In this document: positions 56,333-63,862 of the stretch, one piece after another
Layout of the letters: every line of letters begins with the position of its first letter
Position numbering within the stretch: the first letter of the stretch is position 1
Translations under genes and position numbers: made by a program
Assembly: GCA_016200265.1 (NCBI GenBank)
Contig: JACQFE010000045.1
Coordinates: forward strand, 62,001 to 126,000
DNA: 64,000 nucleotides
From: Planctomycetota bacterium
Lineage (GTDB): Bacteria; Planctomycetota; Phycisphaerae; UBA1845
Reading direction: 5' to 3'
Notes under the pieces: model-generated
The model's database searches: none
What the model was told of the DNA's origin: nothing
The model's input: only the letters and a program-made list of their open reading frames with translations

Positions 56333-58384
56333 ATGCCAATGATCCGAGAGACAGCATCTTGTCGAGCCGCGAAGTCGCACCCCATGCTGCTTCGATTTTC
56401 AGTTTGCGCACTCGCGTTGATCGTGACGAATCCGCTCCGCGCTGATGACGAGCATTCATCCGGTGGAAATTCCGACTCGACCCTCCACCCACTTTCGTCC
56501 AAAGAGGAAATGATCCGCGACCGCTTTCAGCGATTTCAGGATCGTGTATTCCGGCTTCGCGAACAGATCGCCGAAAAGGAACCGCAGAATGCCGCACGGC
56601 TCGGTCGCGCGCTTTCACAGGCCGGCGAGCTTGAACTCACGGCCAAGCTGGATGCACTCATAAAGGCCCTTCGCGATCCGGCGCAGTTGCCGCAGACCGC
56701 GGACGCACAAACCAAATGGATGGAAGACGCCGATCGTCTGCTCAACATCCTTCTCGAACAGGACAGCCAGAATAAAGAGCGCCGTGACGAGCTCGACAAG
56801 CTCAAGCAATACCAACAGAAGCTCAATGAAATCCTCTCGCAAGAGCAAGGTTTGAGAAATCAATCCGGCGAGACGGTCGAGGCCAAGCGAATGGCCGCCC
56901 AACTTGACCAGGCCATCAAACGCGTCGAAGCCCTCATCAAACGCCAGAATCAACTTTCGCAAGCGAATCAATCGCAAAATGCGAAAAGTGAACAAGGTGA
57001 GAAACGTGCGAAGGGTGAACAAGGTGAGAAGGGTGGGAACGGGGAAAAGGGCGCAAGAGGCGAGTCGGGTGAGCAGGGCGCGAAAGGCGAGGGGAATCAA
57101 GGGAGTGAATTGGGCGAGCAGCAGAAAGACCTTGCCAAGGACACCGAGCGACTGGCCGAAGATTTGAAACAGCTGGGCGAAAAGCCTGAAGCGCCAACCG
57201 ATGCCGCATCGCAGCCGCAATCGTCACAACTGGACGCCGCGAAAGCGATGACGCAATCCGCGTCGCAATCGGCCCAAAGCGGATCGCAATCAATGTCGCA
57301 GGCCGGCGATCAGCTTTCCGAAAAAAAACAGTCCGATGCCGCTCAATCGCAAAAAAACGCTGAAGCATCGCTAGAGGAAACGAAAAAGCAGCTTGAAGAG
57401 GCGAAGAACGCTTTGCAGCAGAAACCGTCCGAGGCCGCTTCAGGCAGCGAGCAGCGGTCCGTCGCCCAAAGCACCAAGAGCCTCTCCAATCAAATGCAGC
57501 AGGATGCCCAATCGAGTCAGGGTCAGCAGGGCAAACAGGGCGGAAAGCCAGGACAATCCGGCCAAAAATCGCAATCCGCCAAGCAACAGCTCGATCAGGC
57601 CGAGAAGTCGATGGACGACGCCGCGGAGTCGCTGGACAAGGATTCGCCGGAGAAGGCCATTCCGCCGCAGGACGACGCCCTCGACAAATTGCAGGAGGCC
57701 AAACGCGAACTCGAAGAGCAGATTCAAAAGCTGCGCAAGGAAGAGAAAGACGAAACCTTGCGCGATCTCGAGGCCCGCTTCCGCGACATGCTCTCCAAGC
57801 AAAAGCCCATCAATGATGCGACGGCATCACTCAATGACGCCGGTCGGGCGAACTTCAAGCGCGCGGATGAGTTGCAATTGGCGGACATGTCCATGGCTCA
57901 GCGCGGCATCGCCGGCCAGGCCCGAACCTGCCTGCACATTCTCGATGAGGAAGGCACGACGGTCGCGTTTCCGCGCGTCGTGAACCAGCTTGCGGAAGAC
58001 ATGGATTCCGTGGCCGAGCGCCTGAAGGGTTTTGATACTGGCGCGATCACGCAAACCATCGAGCAGGAAATCGTCGACACGCTCACGCAGTTGCTCGACG
58101 CGGTGAAGAAAATGCAACAGGAAAACTCGGAGCAGGCGAAGTCCGGCGGAAGTCAGGGTGGCGGCGATAAAAATCAGCCACTGCTCCCACCATCTGCGGA
58201 GTTGAAGCTACTTAAGGCCAGTCAGGTGCGGATCAACACACGCACGACGACGATTGCGGGAAGTCTGGAATCCGGTAGCGAGCAAAAACCGAACGCGGAA
58301 AAAGGACTCAAGGTGCTTGCGACTCGGCAACAGGAATGCATGGATATCGCAAGGCAGATGAAGGACAAGGCAGAGCAACCTTAA
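56333..58384 (+). CDS. Exported coiled-coil protein with a collagen-like Gly-x-y stretch
   Basis: This 683-residue exported protein has its start at ATG 56333 (AGG upstream) and a signal-like segment (LLRFSVCALALIVTNPLRAD). It is almost wholly alpha-helical coiled coil, rich in Gln, Lys, Glu, Ala and Ser, e.g. SASQSAQSGSQSMSQAGDQL and EAKRELEEQIQKLRKEE. In the middle (57014-57094) are nine consecutive Gly-x-y triplets, such as GEQGEKGGNGEKGARGESGE, as in bacterial collagen-like proteins. The C-terminal part repeats helical segments (MAQRGIAGQARTCLHILDEE). It follows the DUF4175-like gene by 12 bases, so they are probably co-expressed. Low-complexity segments make family assignment difficult. 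Confidence 0.78.
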   Translation: MPMIRETASCRAAKSHPMLLRFSVCALALIVTNPLRADDEHSSGGNSDSTLHPLSSKEEMIRDRFQRFQDRVFRLREQIAEKEPQNAARLGRALSQAGELELTAKLDALIKALRDPAQLPQTADAQTKWMEDADRLLNILLEQDSQNKERRDELDKLKQYQQKLNEILSQEQGLRNQSGETVEAKRMAAQLDQAIKRVEALIKRQNQLSQANQSQNAKSEQGEKRAKGEQGEKGGNGEKGARGESGEQGAKGEGNQGSELGEQQKDLAKDTERLAEDLKQLGEKPEAPTDAASQPQSSQLDAAKAMTQSASQSAQSGSQSMSQAGDQLSEKKQSDAAQSQKNAEASLEETKKQLEEAKNALQQKPSEAASGSEQRSVAQSTKSLSNQMQQDAQSSQGQQGKQGGKPGQSGQKSQSAKQQLDQAEKSMDDAAESLDKDSPEKAIPPQDDALDKLQEAKRELEEQIQKLRKEEKDETLRDLEARFRDMLSKQKPINDATASLNDAGRANFKRADELQLADMSMAQRGIAGQARTCLHILDEEGTTVAFPRVVNQLAEDMDSVAERLKGFDTGAITQTIEQEIVDTLTQLLDAVKKMQQENSEQAKSGGSQGGGDKNQPLLPPSAELKLLKASQVRINTRTTTIAGSLESGSEQKPNAEKGLKVLATRQQECMDIARQMKDKAEQP

Positions 58385-58387
58385 TAG

Positions 58388-58417
58388 ATTTGAAATTTCA
58401 GATTTCAAATTTCAAAT
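58388..58417. repeat. ATTTGAAAT/ATTTCAAAT short inverted repeats
   Basis: ATTTGAAAT (58388-58396) is followed by two copies of ATTTCAAAT (58402-58410 and 58409-58417), giving a small hairpin within an A/T-rich gap that continues with AATTCCGAT-type words to ~58490. It lies just after the coiled-coil gene stop and resembles the repeat regions at 9279-9374. Confidence 0.5.
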
Positions 58418-58531
58418 CTGCGATCTCAAATTCCGATCGGCAATTGGAATTTGAAGTAATCAAATTCAAAGCTGGCAATCGGCAATCAATGACGAATGAT
58501 GGGAAAGACGGGAAGTACACGGAGCACGACC

Positions 58532-59560
58532 ATGACAAAATCTGGCTGGTTATTTGTGACGACGGCGGGCATCGCAACAGCGATCGCGGCTCGGGCCGAT
58601 GGGCCTGCGGATCGTTTCGTCGCGTCAATCGATGCTCGTGCGGATGTTCCCGCCGCTGCCAAGCAGATGATTCACGAAAAGTGGGACAAATGCCAGGATT
58701 GCGATCCGGAAGAATTTCTGACGCAGGGCTTGGCCGTCTTCTCCAGGGATTTCCGCGACGGGCTCGATGCCTACGACGCCGACGATAACGCCAAGTGCGT
58801 CGAAGCGATGCGAAAGGCCGTGAGCGACGCCGATCCGTTCGTCTCCGTGAATGCCGCTTCTTATGAGATCAAGGCGCTGGTGGCGATGGATCAAACGATC
58901 GAGGCGTTGGAGCGAATTGAAAAGCTGCAATCTGACGGTGACTCGCGTCTTGCCGCACATTCATTCTTCGCTCCGGAGATGGCGTTTCTTCGCGGCTTCT
59001 GTCTGCTCACCGATCTTCGTTACGACGACGCCGAGAATGCGCTCAAGACCTTCATGGAGAAATTCGGAGATGCGCCAGCGCGGTTGAGTCTCCCCGCGAA
59101 GCAAATGCTGCTCGAACTCGAAAATCGCGACCCCGGCAAGCTCAACGACGTGGTCGATCTCATGGGTTATTCGGGCCGCCGATTGAAGAACGCTGACGGC
59201 GGCGAAGTCGTGCAGACCCGGCAAAAGAAAATCGTCGATCTCCTCGAAGACATGATCAAGCAGGCCGAAGAGCAGGAAAAGAAATCCCAGTGCGATAAAA
59301 GCGGTGGCGCAGGTAGCGGCGGCAGCCAGTCACAAGGCGGCCAATCGCCGAGCAGCCCCATGCAAAAATCAATGCTTCCCGGCGGCGGCGCCAGCGAAGG
59401 CGAGCTTCGTGCGGTGCGCCGTGCGAACCCTGGAGAGGCATGGGGTGCGGTCGCACCAGGCGAACGTGAGCGTATCCTGCAAGCGATCCGCGAAAGCTTC
59501 CCCAGCCGCTACCGCCAGCTCGTCGAGCAATACTACGAAGAGCTGGCCAAGAAGCCGTAG
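58532..59560 (+). CDS. Exported TPR-like helical protein
   Basis: The ATG at 58532 has GGAG 7 bases upstream and a signal peptide (GWLFVTTAGIATAIAARADG); a longer frame to 58496 is less likely. The 342-residue protein has helical repeat-like segments (AYDADDNAKCVEAMRKAVSD, SYEIKALVAMDQTIEALERI, ENALKTFMEKFGDAPARLSL), a Gly/Ser/Gln-rich linker (~255-285) and a final conserved-looking helix pair (GERERILQAIRESFPSRYRQ and LVEQYYEELAKKP). The latter end motif is reminiscent of proteins in other Planctomycetota operons of the same type. It is the third gene of the run starting at 54185. Function unknown. Confidence 0.75.
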   Translation: MTKSGWLFVTTAGIATAIAARADGPADRFVASIDARADVPAAAKQMIHEKWDKCQDCDPEEFLTQGLAVFSRDFRDGLDAYDADDNAKCVEAMRKAVSDADPFVSVNAASYEIKALVAMDQTIEALERIEKLQSDGDSRLAAHSFFAPEMAFLRGFCLLTDLRYDDAENALKTFMEKFGDAPARLSLPAKQMLLELENRDPGKLNDVVDLMGYSGRRLKNADGGEVVQTRQKKIVDLLEDMIKQAEEQEKKSQCDKSGGAGSGGSQSQGGQSPSSPMQKSMLPGGGASEGELRAVRRANPGEAWGAVAPGERERILQAIRESFPSRYRQLVEQYYEELAKKP

Positions 59561-59574
59561 TGGGTCGCGGCTAA

Positions 59575-60192
59575 ATGAATTGCGTACGAAACAGCCGCGG
59601 TGCCGCAGTTTGCAGTGTGGTGTCCGGCCTCTGTGCGCTTGCGATTGCATTACTCTGGGCCGTTAGCATCCATTCGCCGATCATAGCCTACAACTCCTGT
59701 CGAAAGCCCATGGTCTCACTTATTCCGGGACGCGTATGGGTCCTGGCACCGTGGCACCCGCATGAAAGAGTGCTTGCTGTAACAAACCTCGAAGCGATCG
59801 ATACATGGAACAGAGACCGTCGCTCCCTGGTACTTATCAAGTTTCCTCTTTACACACGGTCGGGCCCGCCGGCGGACTATGATTACACTTACACCTTGTG
59901 CAGTGAAGGACCATACAAATGCGGCACTGCAAAGCGTTTCGTCTCCTTCGCTGGACTCCAGATCGACTATTACCAATGCAAAATCCATCCCGAAATATGG
60001 CGACGGATGGACGTTGTCTTGCCGTTGTGGATGCCGCTTGTTATTTTTGCTGCCTTACCCGGCATACGTCTCATCGCATTCGTCACACGCGTGTTTCGCC
60101 GCACGCCGCCGGGATCATGCAAGAAATGTCGCTACAATCTCACCGGAAATGTGTCCGGCGTTTGCCCGGAGTGCGGCACGCCGGTGACGTAA
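59575..60192 (+). CDS. Membrane protein with C-terminal zinc ribbon
   Basis: This 205-residue protein has an N-terminal helix (AVCSVVSGLCALAIALLWAV), a ~100-residue probably periplasmic Tyr/Pro/Cys-containing stretch, a second helix (LWMPLVIFAALPGIRLIAFV) and a C-terminal ribbon CKKCRYNLTGNVSGVCPECG followed by TPV. The ribbon is nearly the same as those of the genes at 48334 and 61658. It follows the exported protein gene by 14 bases, so it may be co-transcribed. No function is known; zinc binding is inferred from the Cys4 spacing. Confidence 0.75.
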   Translation: MNCVRNSRGAAVCSVVSGLCALAIALLWAVSIHSPIIAYNSCRKPMVSLIPGRVWVLAPWHPHERVLAVTNLEAIDTWNRDRRSLVLIKFPLYTRSGPPADYDYTYTLCSEGPYKCGTAKRFVSFAGLQIDYYQCKIHPEIWRRMDVVLPLWMPLVIFAALPGIRLIAFVTRVFRRTPPGSCKKCRYNLTGNVSGVCPECGTPVT

Positions 60193-60254
60193 AATTCCAA
60201 TCCAAACACCCCGCTCGACGAATATTTTCATTTCGCCGATCACCCCAGACGTTC

Positions 60255-60405
60255 TTCCATTGGTGAAAAAAATGATGCCGTTCCCAGTATTGAACCTCGC
60301 GCCCTTTCCATCCGCGATGGAGGGACATCTTCCAATAGTAAAAGCACGATTCCGTTCCCCATATTTATCCTCAAGCTTTTCCCATGCGTCCCGGAGGGAC
60401 GGCAT
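60255..60405. repeat. Degenerate tandem duplication, two ~75-bp units
   Basis: Unit 1 (60255-60329) begins TTCCATTGGTGAAAAAAATG and ends GATGGAGGGACATC. Unit 2 (60330-60405) begins TTCCAATAGTAAAAGCACGA and ends CCCGGAGGGACGGCA. Shared landmarks are TTCCA, GTGAAAA/GTAAAA, CCGTTCCC, a TTTCC(C)AT run and GGAGGGAC, at equal offsets. They fill part of a 534-bp gene-free gap. No protein is encoded. Confidence 0.65.
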
Positions 60406-60418
60406 GAAATTAGTCCAG

Positions 60419-60515
60419 CGTTTTCAATCTTTTCGATCTTCGCCATTCGCTCTTTGCTCTTTTTTCCGCATTTCATTCGCTATTCGCAATTCGTCATTCA
60501 CTCTGTGCCACATCA
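60419..60515. repeat. TTCGC/ATTCG-rich simple-like repeat region
   Basis: This stretch is composed of words such as TCTTTTCGATCTTCGCCATTC and GCTATTCGCAATTCGTCATTC. It belongs to the same degenerate family as 7003-7080 and 4207-4283. The whole gap 60193-60726 contains no credible gene; the promoter of the Kazal-repeat protein should lie in its last ~150 bases. Confidence 0.55.
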
Positions 60516-60726
60516 TGACACTTTAGAAAAAATACTTTGCCAAACGAACCCATTCAAAAGTGACGCTGAAATCGCTCCTTGATCGATCACGTTGGAACGT
60601 CATGCGAAAATTCGTCGGTTTCCATGTCCGGACACTTGCCAAACCCTATATTTGCTACCGTGCGTGAAAAGCGCGTTTCACCCCGCAGAGCAGAGGGACT
60701 TCAAACAAACGAAGGGCTGGGAAAAC

Positions 60727-61533
60727 ATGCGGACTGTTTTTTACAAAGTTTCATTCATTTGTTCGTTGTTCGGCTGTGGAATGTCGACCGCCGGGTGCGG
60801 CACGGCGGGTTCGCCGTGCGGCCAATCGATCAGCACGCCGTGCGCGAGCGGTCTGTATTGCAAACTCGACGTGGGAGCGTGCGATGACGCCACCGCGGTT
60901 GGCGTTTGCACGCCCAATCCCGATATTTGCTCGCAAATATACGCGCCGGTGTGCGGATGCGACGACAAGACGTATTTCAGCGACTGCGGTGCGGCCGCCG
61001 CCGGCGTCAATGTCCAGCATGACGGCGCGTGCGTCGGCGGCTTGAACACGCGATGCGGCCCGCCCGATGGCGCGACTTGCTCCGACGGTCTATTCTGCGA
61101 TTTCAACGATGGACAGTGCGGCACGAGCGATCAATCAGGTCAGTGCGTCGCAATCCCCGCGAATTGCGACAACGTGGCCTCAAGCCCCGTCTGCGGCTGC
61201 GACAATGTGAACTATGACAATCCATGCGCCGCACAATTGGCCGGCACCAGCGTCAAGAGCGACGGCGCATGTCCGACCGGCGGCGGACTGAATGTGCGCT
61301 GCGGCGGCGCGGACGCGCTGACATGCACTAATGGATTTTTCTGTAACTTTGTTATTGGAAGCTGTGGAACCGGTACTGATGGCACTGATGTTGGCCAATG
61401 CCAGCAAATCCCGGAGGTCTGCACCGCGGACGTAAGTCCGGTCTGCGGCTGCGACGGCGTGACAGTATCATGGTCCCTGGTGCCTGCCCGTAATACTCGC
61501 TCCGAAGGAGCGAAGGATTGTGGCCACGGGTGA
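60727..61533 (+). CDS. Exported Kazal-repeat protein, 3' end altered by repeat DNA
   Basis: From ATG 60727 the protein has 268 residues with a signal/lipobox-like start (YKVSFICSLFGC). It carries three tandem Cys-rich units of about 75 residues. Each has a CSDGLFCDFNDGQCGTSDQS-type subunit followed by a Kazal-like core (SPVCGCDNVNYDNPC, then AGTSVKSDGAC), a fold of serine-protease inhibitors and adhesive proteins. The third unit stops fitting after SPVCGCDGVTV: the expected YDNPC...DGAC is replaced by SWSLVPARNTRSEGAKDCGH, encoded by repeat DNA with hairpins (61499 onwards). The last Kazal unit therefore lacks its final cysteines. It may be a truncated gene. ATG choice is moderate; a frame start at 60592 exists. 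Confidence 0.8.
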   Translation: MRTVFYKVSFICSLFGCGMSTAGCGTAGSPCGQSISTPCASGLYCKLDVGACDDATAVGVCTPNPDICSQIYAPVCGCDDKTYFSDCGAAAAGVNVQHDGACVGGLNTRCGPPDGATCSDGLFCDFNDGQCGTSDQSGQCVAIPANCDNVASSPVCGCDNVNYDNPCAAQLAGTSVKSDGACPTGGGLNVRCGGADALTCTNGFFCNFVIGSCGTGTDGTDVGQCQQIPEVCTADVSPVCGCDGVTVSWSLVPARNTRSEGAKDCGHG

Positions 61534-61607
61534 AGCGAAGCGAAACCCGTGGAATGGTGAGAGAACTCCTCTTGATTTCCCCCCTCTCCCCTTTGGGGAG
61601 AGGGGGG
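61499..61607. repeat. Cluster of three palindromic repeat elements
   Basis: Three hairpins lie in a row: GCTCC-gaa-GGAGC (61499-61511); CCACGGGT (61524-61531) with ACCCGTGG (61545-61552) around a GAAGCGAAGCGAA loop; and CCCCCCTCTCCCC (61579-61591) with GGGGAGAGGGGGG (61595-61607), a perfect 13-bp stem with a TTT loop. The first two are inside the end of the Kazal gene. These resemble REP-like elements common in many bacterial genomes. Confidence 0.75.
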
Positions 61608-61657
61608 CGAGAGCCGTCTGATTCGACTATCAGCCCGCCAGCGCCAACAATCTCGAA

Positions 61658-62617
61658 ATGCCTTCACCTGAAAGTACCGTCGTCTTGCGATGCGCTTTTT
61701 GCGGCGCGGAGATTGCCGACCTGCGTGCGGAGCGTTGCGCGTCATGTACCCGCCCCATTTGCGCCACGCTTAAGAGGCTCGGCGTCGATTTTGACTCGCT
61801 TGCTGTCTACACGGATTTGGCATGCACGCACTGCGACTACAACTTGCGGACCATGCACATCGAATCAAAGTGCCCAGAATGTGGCACGCCCATTGCAAAC
61901 TCACTCACATACAATGATCTTGCTTACGCGGACCAGGAATGGCTTCGACGAGTACGGCTTGGTATTCGTTGCATCTTGTACTCCCTATTCGTGATTGGAC
62001 CTGCAATCGTGATTCTGCCAACATTGGGCCCAGTGCGCGGCGGGTATTCTAATCGTACAAGTGATTGGACTCGCTTCATTGAACAATTCGTGCAATCCTT
62101 GTTCGCAATGCTTCCACTATTGCTCGGCATAGGGTTTCCCCTGGTTACGTCCGTCGAACCGAATTCAAATCCGAAGTTTCTTGCTCGTCTATGTCGAACC
62201 GTTGGTGTGATCACATGCGTACTAACAATTCACATTGTGTTTTGGCTAATGCCAAGCGGAACGCCTCTGGCAACTTCAATCGCAGATGGAGTTCTTACCG
62301 CGTATTTTCTTGCTGTCCCAGTCGGACTCATAGCTTCGCTTCTGTCATTGCACGCAATCGCAATTCGCGTGCAACGTCCTGATTTTCAGCATTTTATGAC
62401 CGCGACAATTGTGTCCATCCTCTTGTTCCTCACCTTTGTCGTGATTGAAATGATGACCTGGTCCTCCGGAGTAGTTCCGCCCTTCATTATCATCACCGGA
62501 ATAATTTGCTATTTCTTAATATTGATTGCGTTCGGATCTTGGATGAATGTTATTCGCCCAAGGAAATTCATTTCATCCACCCTTCGCCACCGACATCGGC
62601 GAGACGATGGTGAATGA
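61658..62617 (+). CDS. Multi-pass membrane protein with N-terminal zinc ribbons
   Basis: This 319-residue protein begins with two Cys-rich segments: CAFCGAEIADLRAERCASC and CTHCDYNLRTMHIESKCPEC followed by GTPI, the latter being the ribbon also found in the genes at 48334 and 59575. About five or six transmembrane helices follow (ILYSLFVIGPAIVILPTLG, LFAMLLLLGIGFPLV-like, CVLTIHIVFWLMPSG, AYFLAVPVGLIASLLSLHAI, VSILLFLTFVVIEMM, FIIITGIICYFLILIAF). Its 3' end overlaps the convergent lipoprotein gene by 45 bases. Function unknown. Here the ribbon is at the N-terminus, opposite to the other two proteins. Confidence 0.75.
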   Translation: MPSPESTVVLRCAFCGAEIADLRAERCASCTRPICATLKRLGVDFDSLAVYTDLACTHCDYNLRTMHIESKCPECGTPIANSLTYNDLAYADQEWLRRVRLGIRCILYSLFVIGPAIVILPTLGPVRGGYSNRTSDWTRFIEQFVQSLFAMLPLLLGIGFPLVTSVEPNSNPKFLARLCRTVGVITCVLTIHIVFWLMPSGTPLATSIADGVLTAYFLAVPVGLIASLLSLHAIAIRVQRPDFQHFMTATIVSILLFLTFVVIEMMTWSSGVVPPFIIITGIICYFLILIAFGSWMNVIRPRKFISSTLRHRHRRDDGE

Positions 62618-63775
62618 ATGAGTGGCCTCGCCGGTGCGGTTGGAGAGTTTGTCTTCGATGGAGACTTTGAGCACGTAGTCGCCGGCGGGAAGCGTCGGCG
62701 GCAGCGTGATGCGCTGGGCGATAAAAAAGTCCTTGCGCTTCTGGTGGCAGGTGTCGAGGATTTCCGGCTCCTGACGCTGACACATCGACTTGCCTTCCGG
62801 CGTAAGCACTTCGATTCGCGTCGCCAGCCTGGTTTGAAATTGACCATCGCCGGTGCGATCGGCCCTCAGGTTGTCCACCTCGCAGTACACGATCGTTTGC
62901 GTCGAACGCCCGGACAAAAAATCTTCCTTGGCCATTTCGTCGTACGCGCCGAACGTCGTCACCTTGCGGCACAATGTGACCGAACGAATGTTCGGATCGC
63001 TTCGCTGCGTCAGCGTGTCGCGGAGCTTGTCGACGCCTGCGACGGCGTCGTCAGCATTCATGTTTGGATTGCGAGCCAGATTGCGAACCGCCTTGGCCGC
63101 ATCGACGAAAGTCGAAAGCACTCCGTCGCTGCTCGCTACATTATCGCCGGATTTCGTTGCCGACGCACCCGCATCGCGATCGGCCGCAAGCTGCGCAAGT
63201 TGGAGCCGCCACTGCGAATCGGTATCTTTTTTCTTCTCCGCCTGCGTGGAAAGCTCCTTGAGCAAGCGATCCCAAAGCGAATCTTCAGCGGAGCGCGTGT
63301 CGATGGCGTTGTTCGCGGAACCTGGCTTATCTGCTTGTGCATTTGTGGATTCTGCGACGGTTGGATCTGTCCATTTCACCGCGACTTTCTGCAAGGCCGG
63401 AATGGCCTGCTGCGGTTTCGTCGGCGTCCCCCCCACCACCACCTGTGCATTGGCGACAGCCTGATCGGACGGTGGAGCCTGGCGCGGCTTGGCCGATTGC
63501 GATGCACCCGTAGACGCCTCCGGCGTTTTATCCATCGTGTCGAGAAACTCGCGAAGGGATTGCGGCGGAGGGGCCTGCGACTTCGCGGGGTCGGGCTGAG
63601 CGTATTGCTGCGTTCGCGAGAGGAAATCTTCGACCTCGGTGAGATTTTCCTGCTTTTGCTCCTCGGCCTTCTTAGCTGCGGGTGACAACGCTTTGTCATC
63701 TCCCTTTTTCACGCCTCCGAGCGGAAGCGTCGCACAGCCGCACACAGCGACCGTTCCTGCCAAAAAAAGCCCCAT
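62573..63775 (-). CDS. Lipoprotein with low-complexity N-terminal region
   Basis: The likely start is ATG 63775 (CGGAAG upstream), giving a lipobox signal (GTVAVCGCATLPLGG, Cys near 12-14). The frame is open to 63841, but that part is encoded by TTTCGATG-type repeats and looks non-coding. The 400-residue protein has an acidic/Gln-rich stretch (~25-140), then helical regions (LWDRLLKELSTQAEKKKDTD), then a beta-rich C-terminal domain (TIVYCEVDNLRADRTGDGQF, RITLPPTLPAGDYVLKVSIE) that resembles a small Ig-like or C2-like fold. Family not recognised. It is probably on the inner face of the outer membrane or in the periplasm. Confidence 0.7.
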   Translation of the reverse strand: MGLFLAGTVAVCGCATLPLGGVKKGDDKALSPAAKKAEEQKQENLTEVEDFLSRTQQYAQPDPAKSQAPPPQSLREFLDTMDKTPEASTGASQSAKPRQAPPSDQAVANAQVVVGGTPTKPQQAIPALQKVAVKWTDPTVAESTNAQADKPGSANNAIDTRSAEDSLWDRLLKELSTQAEKKKDTDSQWRLQLAQLAADRDAGASATKSGDNVASSDGVLSTFVDAAKAVRNLARNPNMNADDAVAGVDKLRDTLTQRSDPNIRSVTLCRKVTTFGAYDEMAKEDFLSGRSTQTIVYCEVDNLRADRTGDGQFQTRLATRIEVLTPEGKSMCQRQEPEILDTCHQKRKDFFIAQRITLPPTLPAGDYVLKVSIEDKLSNRTGEATHSFTIVSPMSVAKGG

Positions 63776-63784
63776 CGTCTTCCG

Positions 63785-63835
63785 TCGCTGGTGTTTCGAC
63801 GTTTCGACTTTTCGATGTTTCGATGTTTCCAAGCC
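63785..63835. repeat. GTTTCGA(C/T)-type tandem short repeats
   Basis: A run of GTTTCGACGTTTCGACTTTTC and GATGTTTCGATGTTTCC words forms a short tandem-like region upstream of the lipoprotein start, in a stretch that would otherwise read as a protein extension. It belongs to the TTCGA-rich family of the window. Confidence 0.55.
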
Positions 63836-63862
63836 GTCCATGGCTTCCTCGCTTTATCGCCC

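Noticed and set aside
62618..63685. 355-codon antisense frame
   Set aside because: Mirror frame of the lipoprotein gene 62573-63775; Arg/Leu-rich, without a plausible start context.
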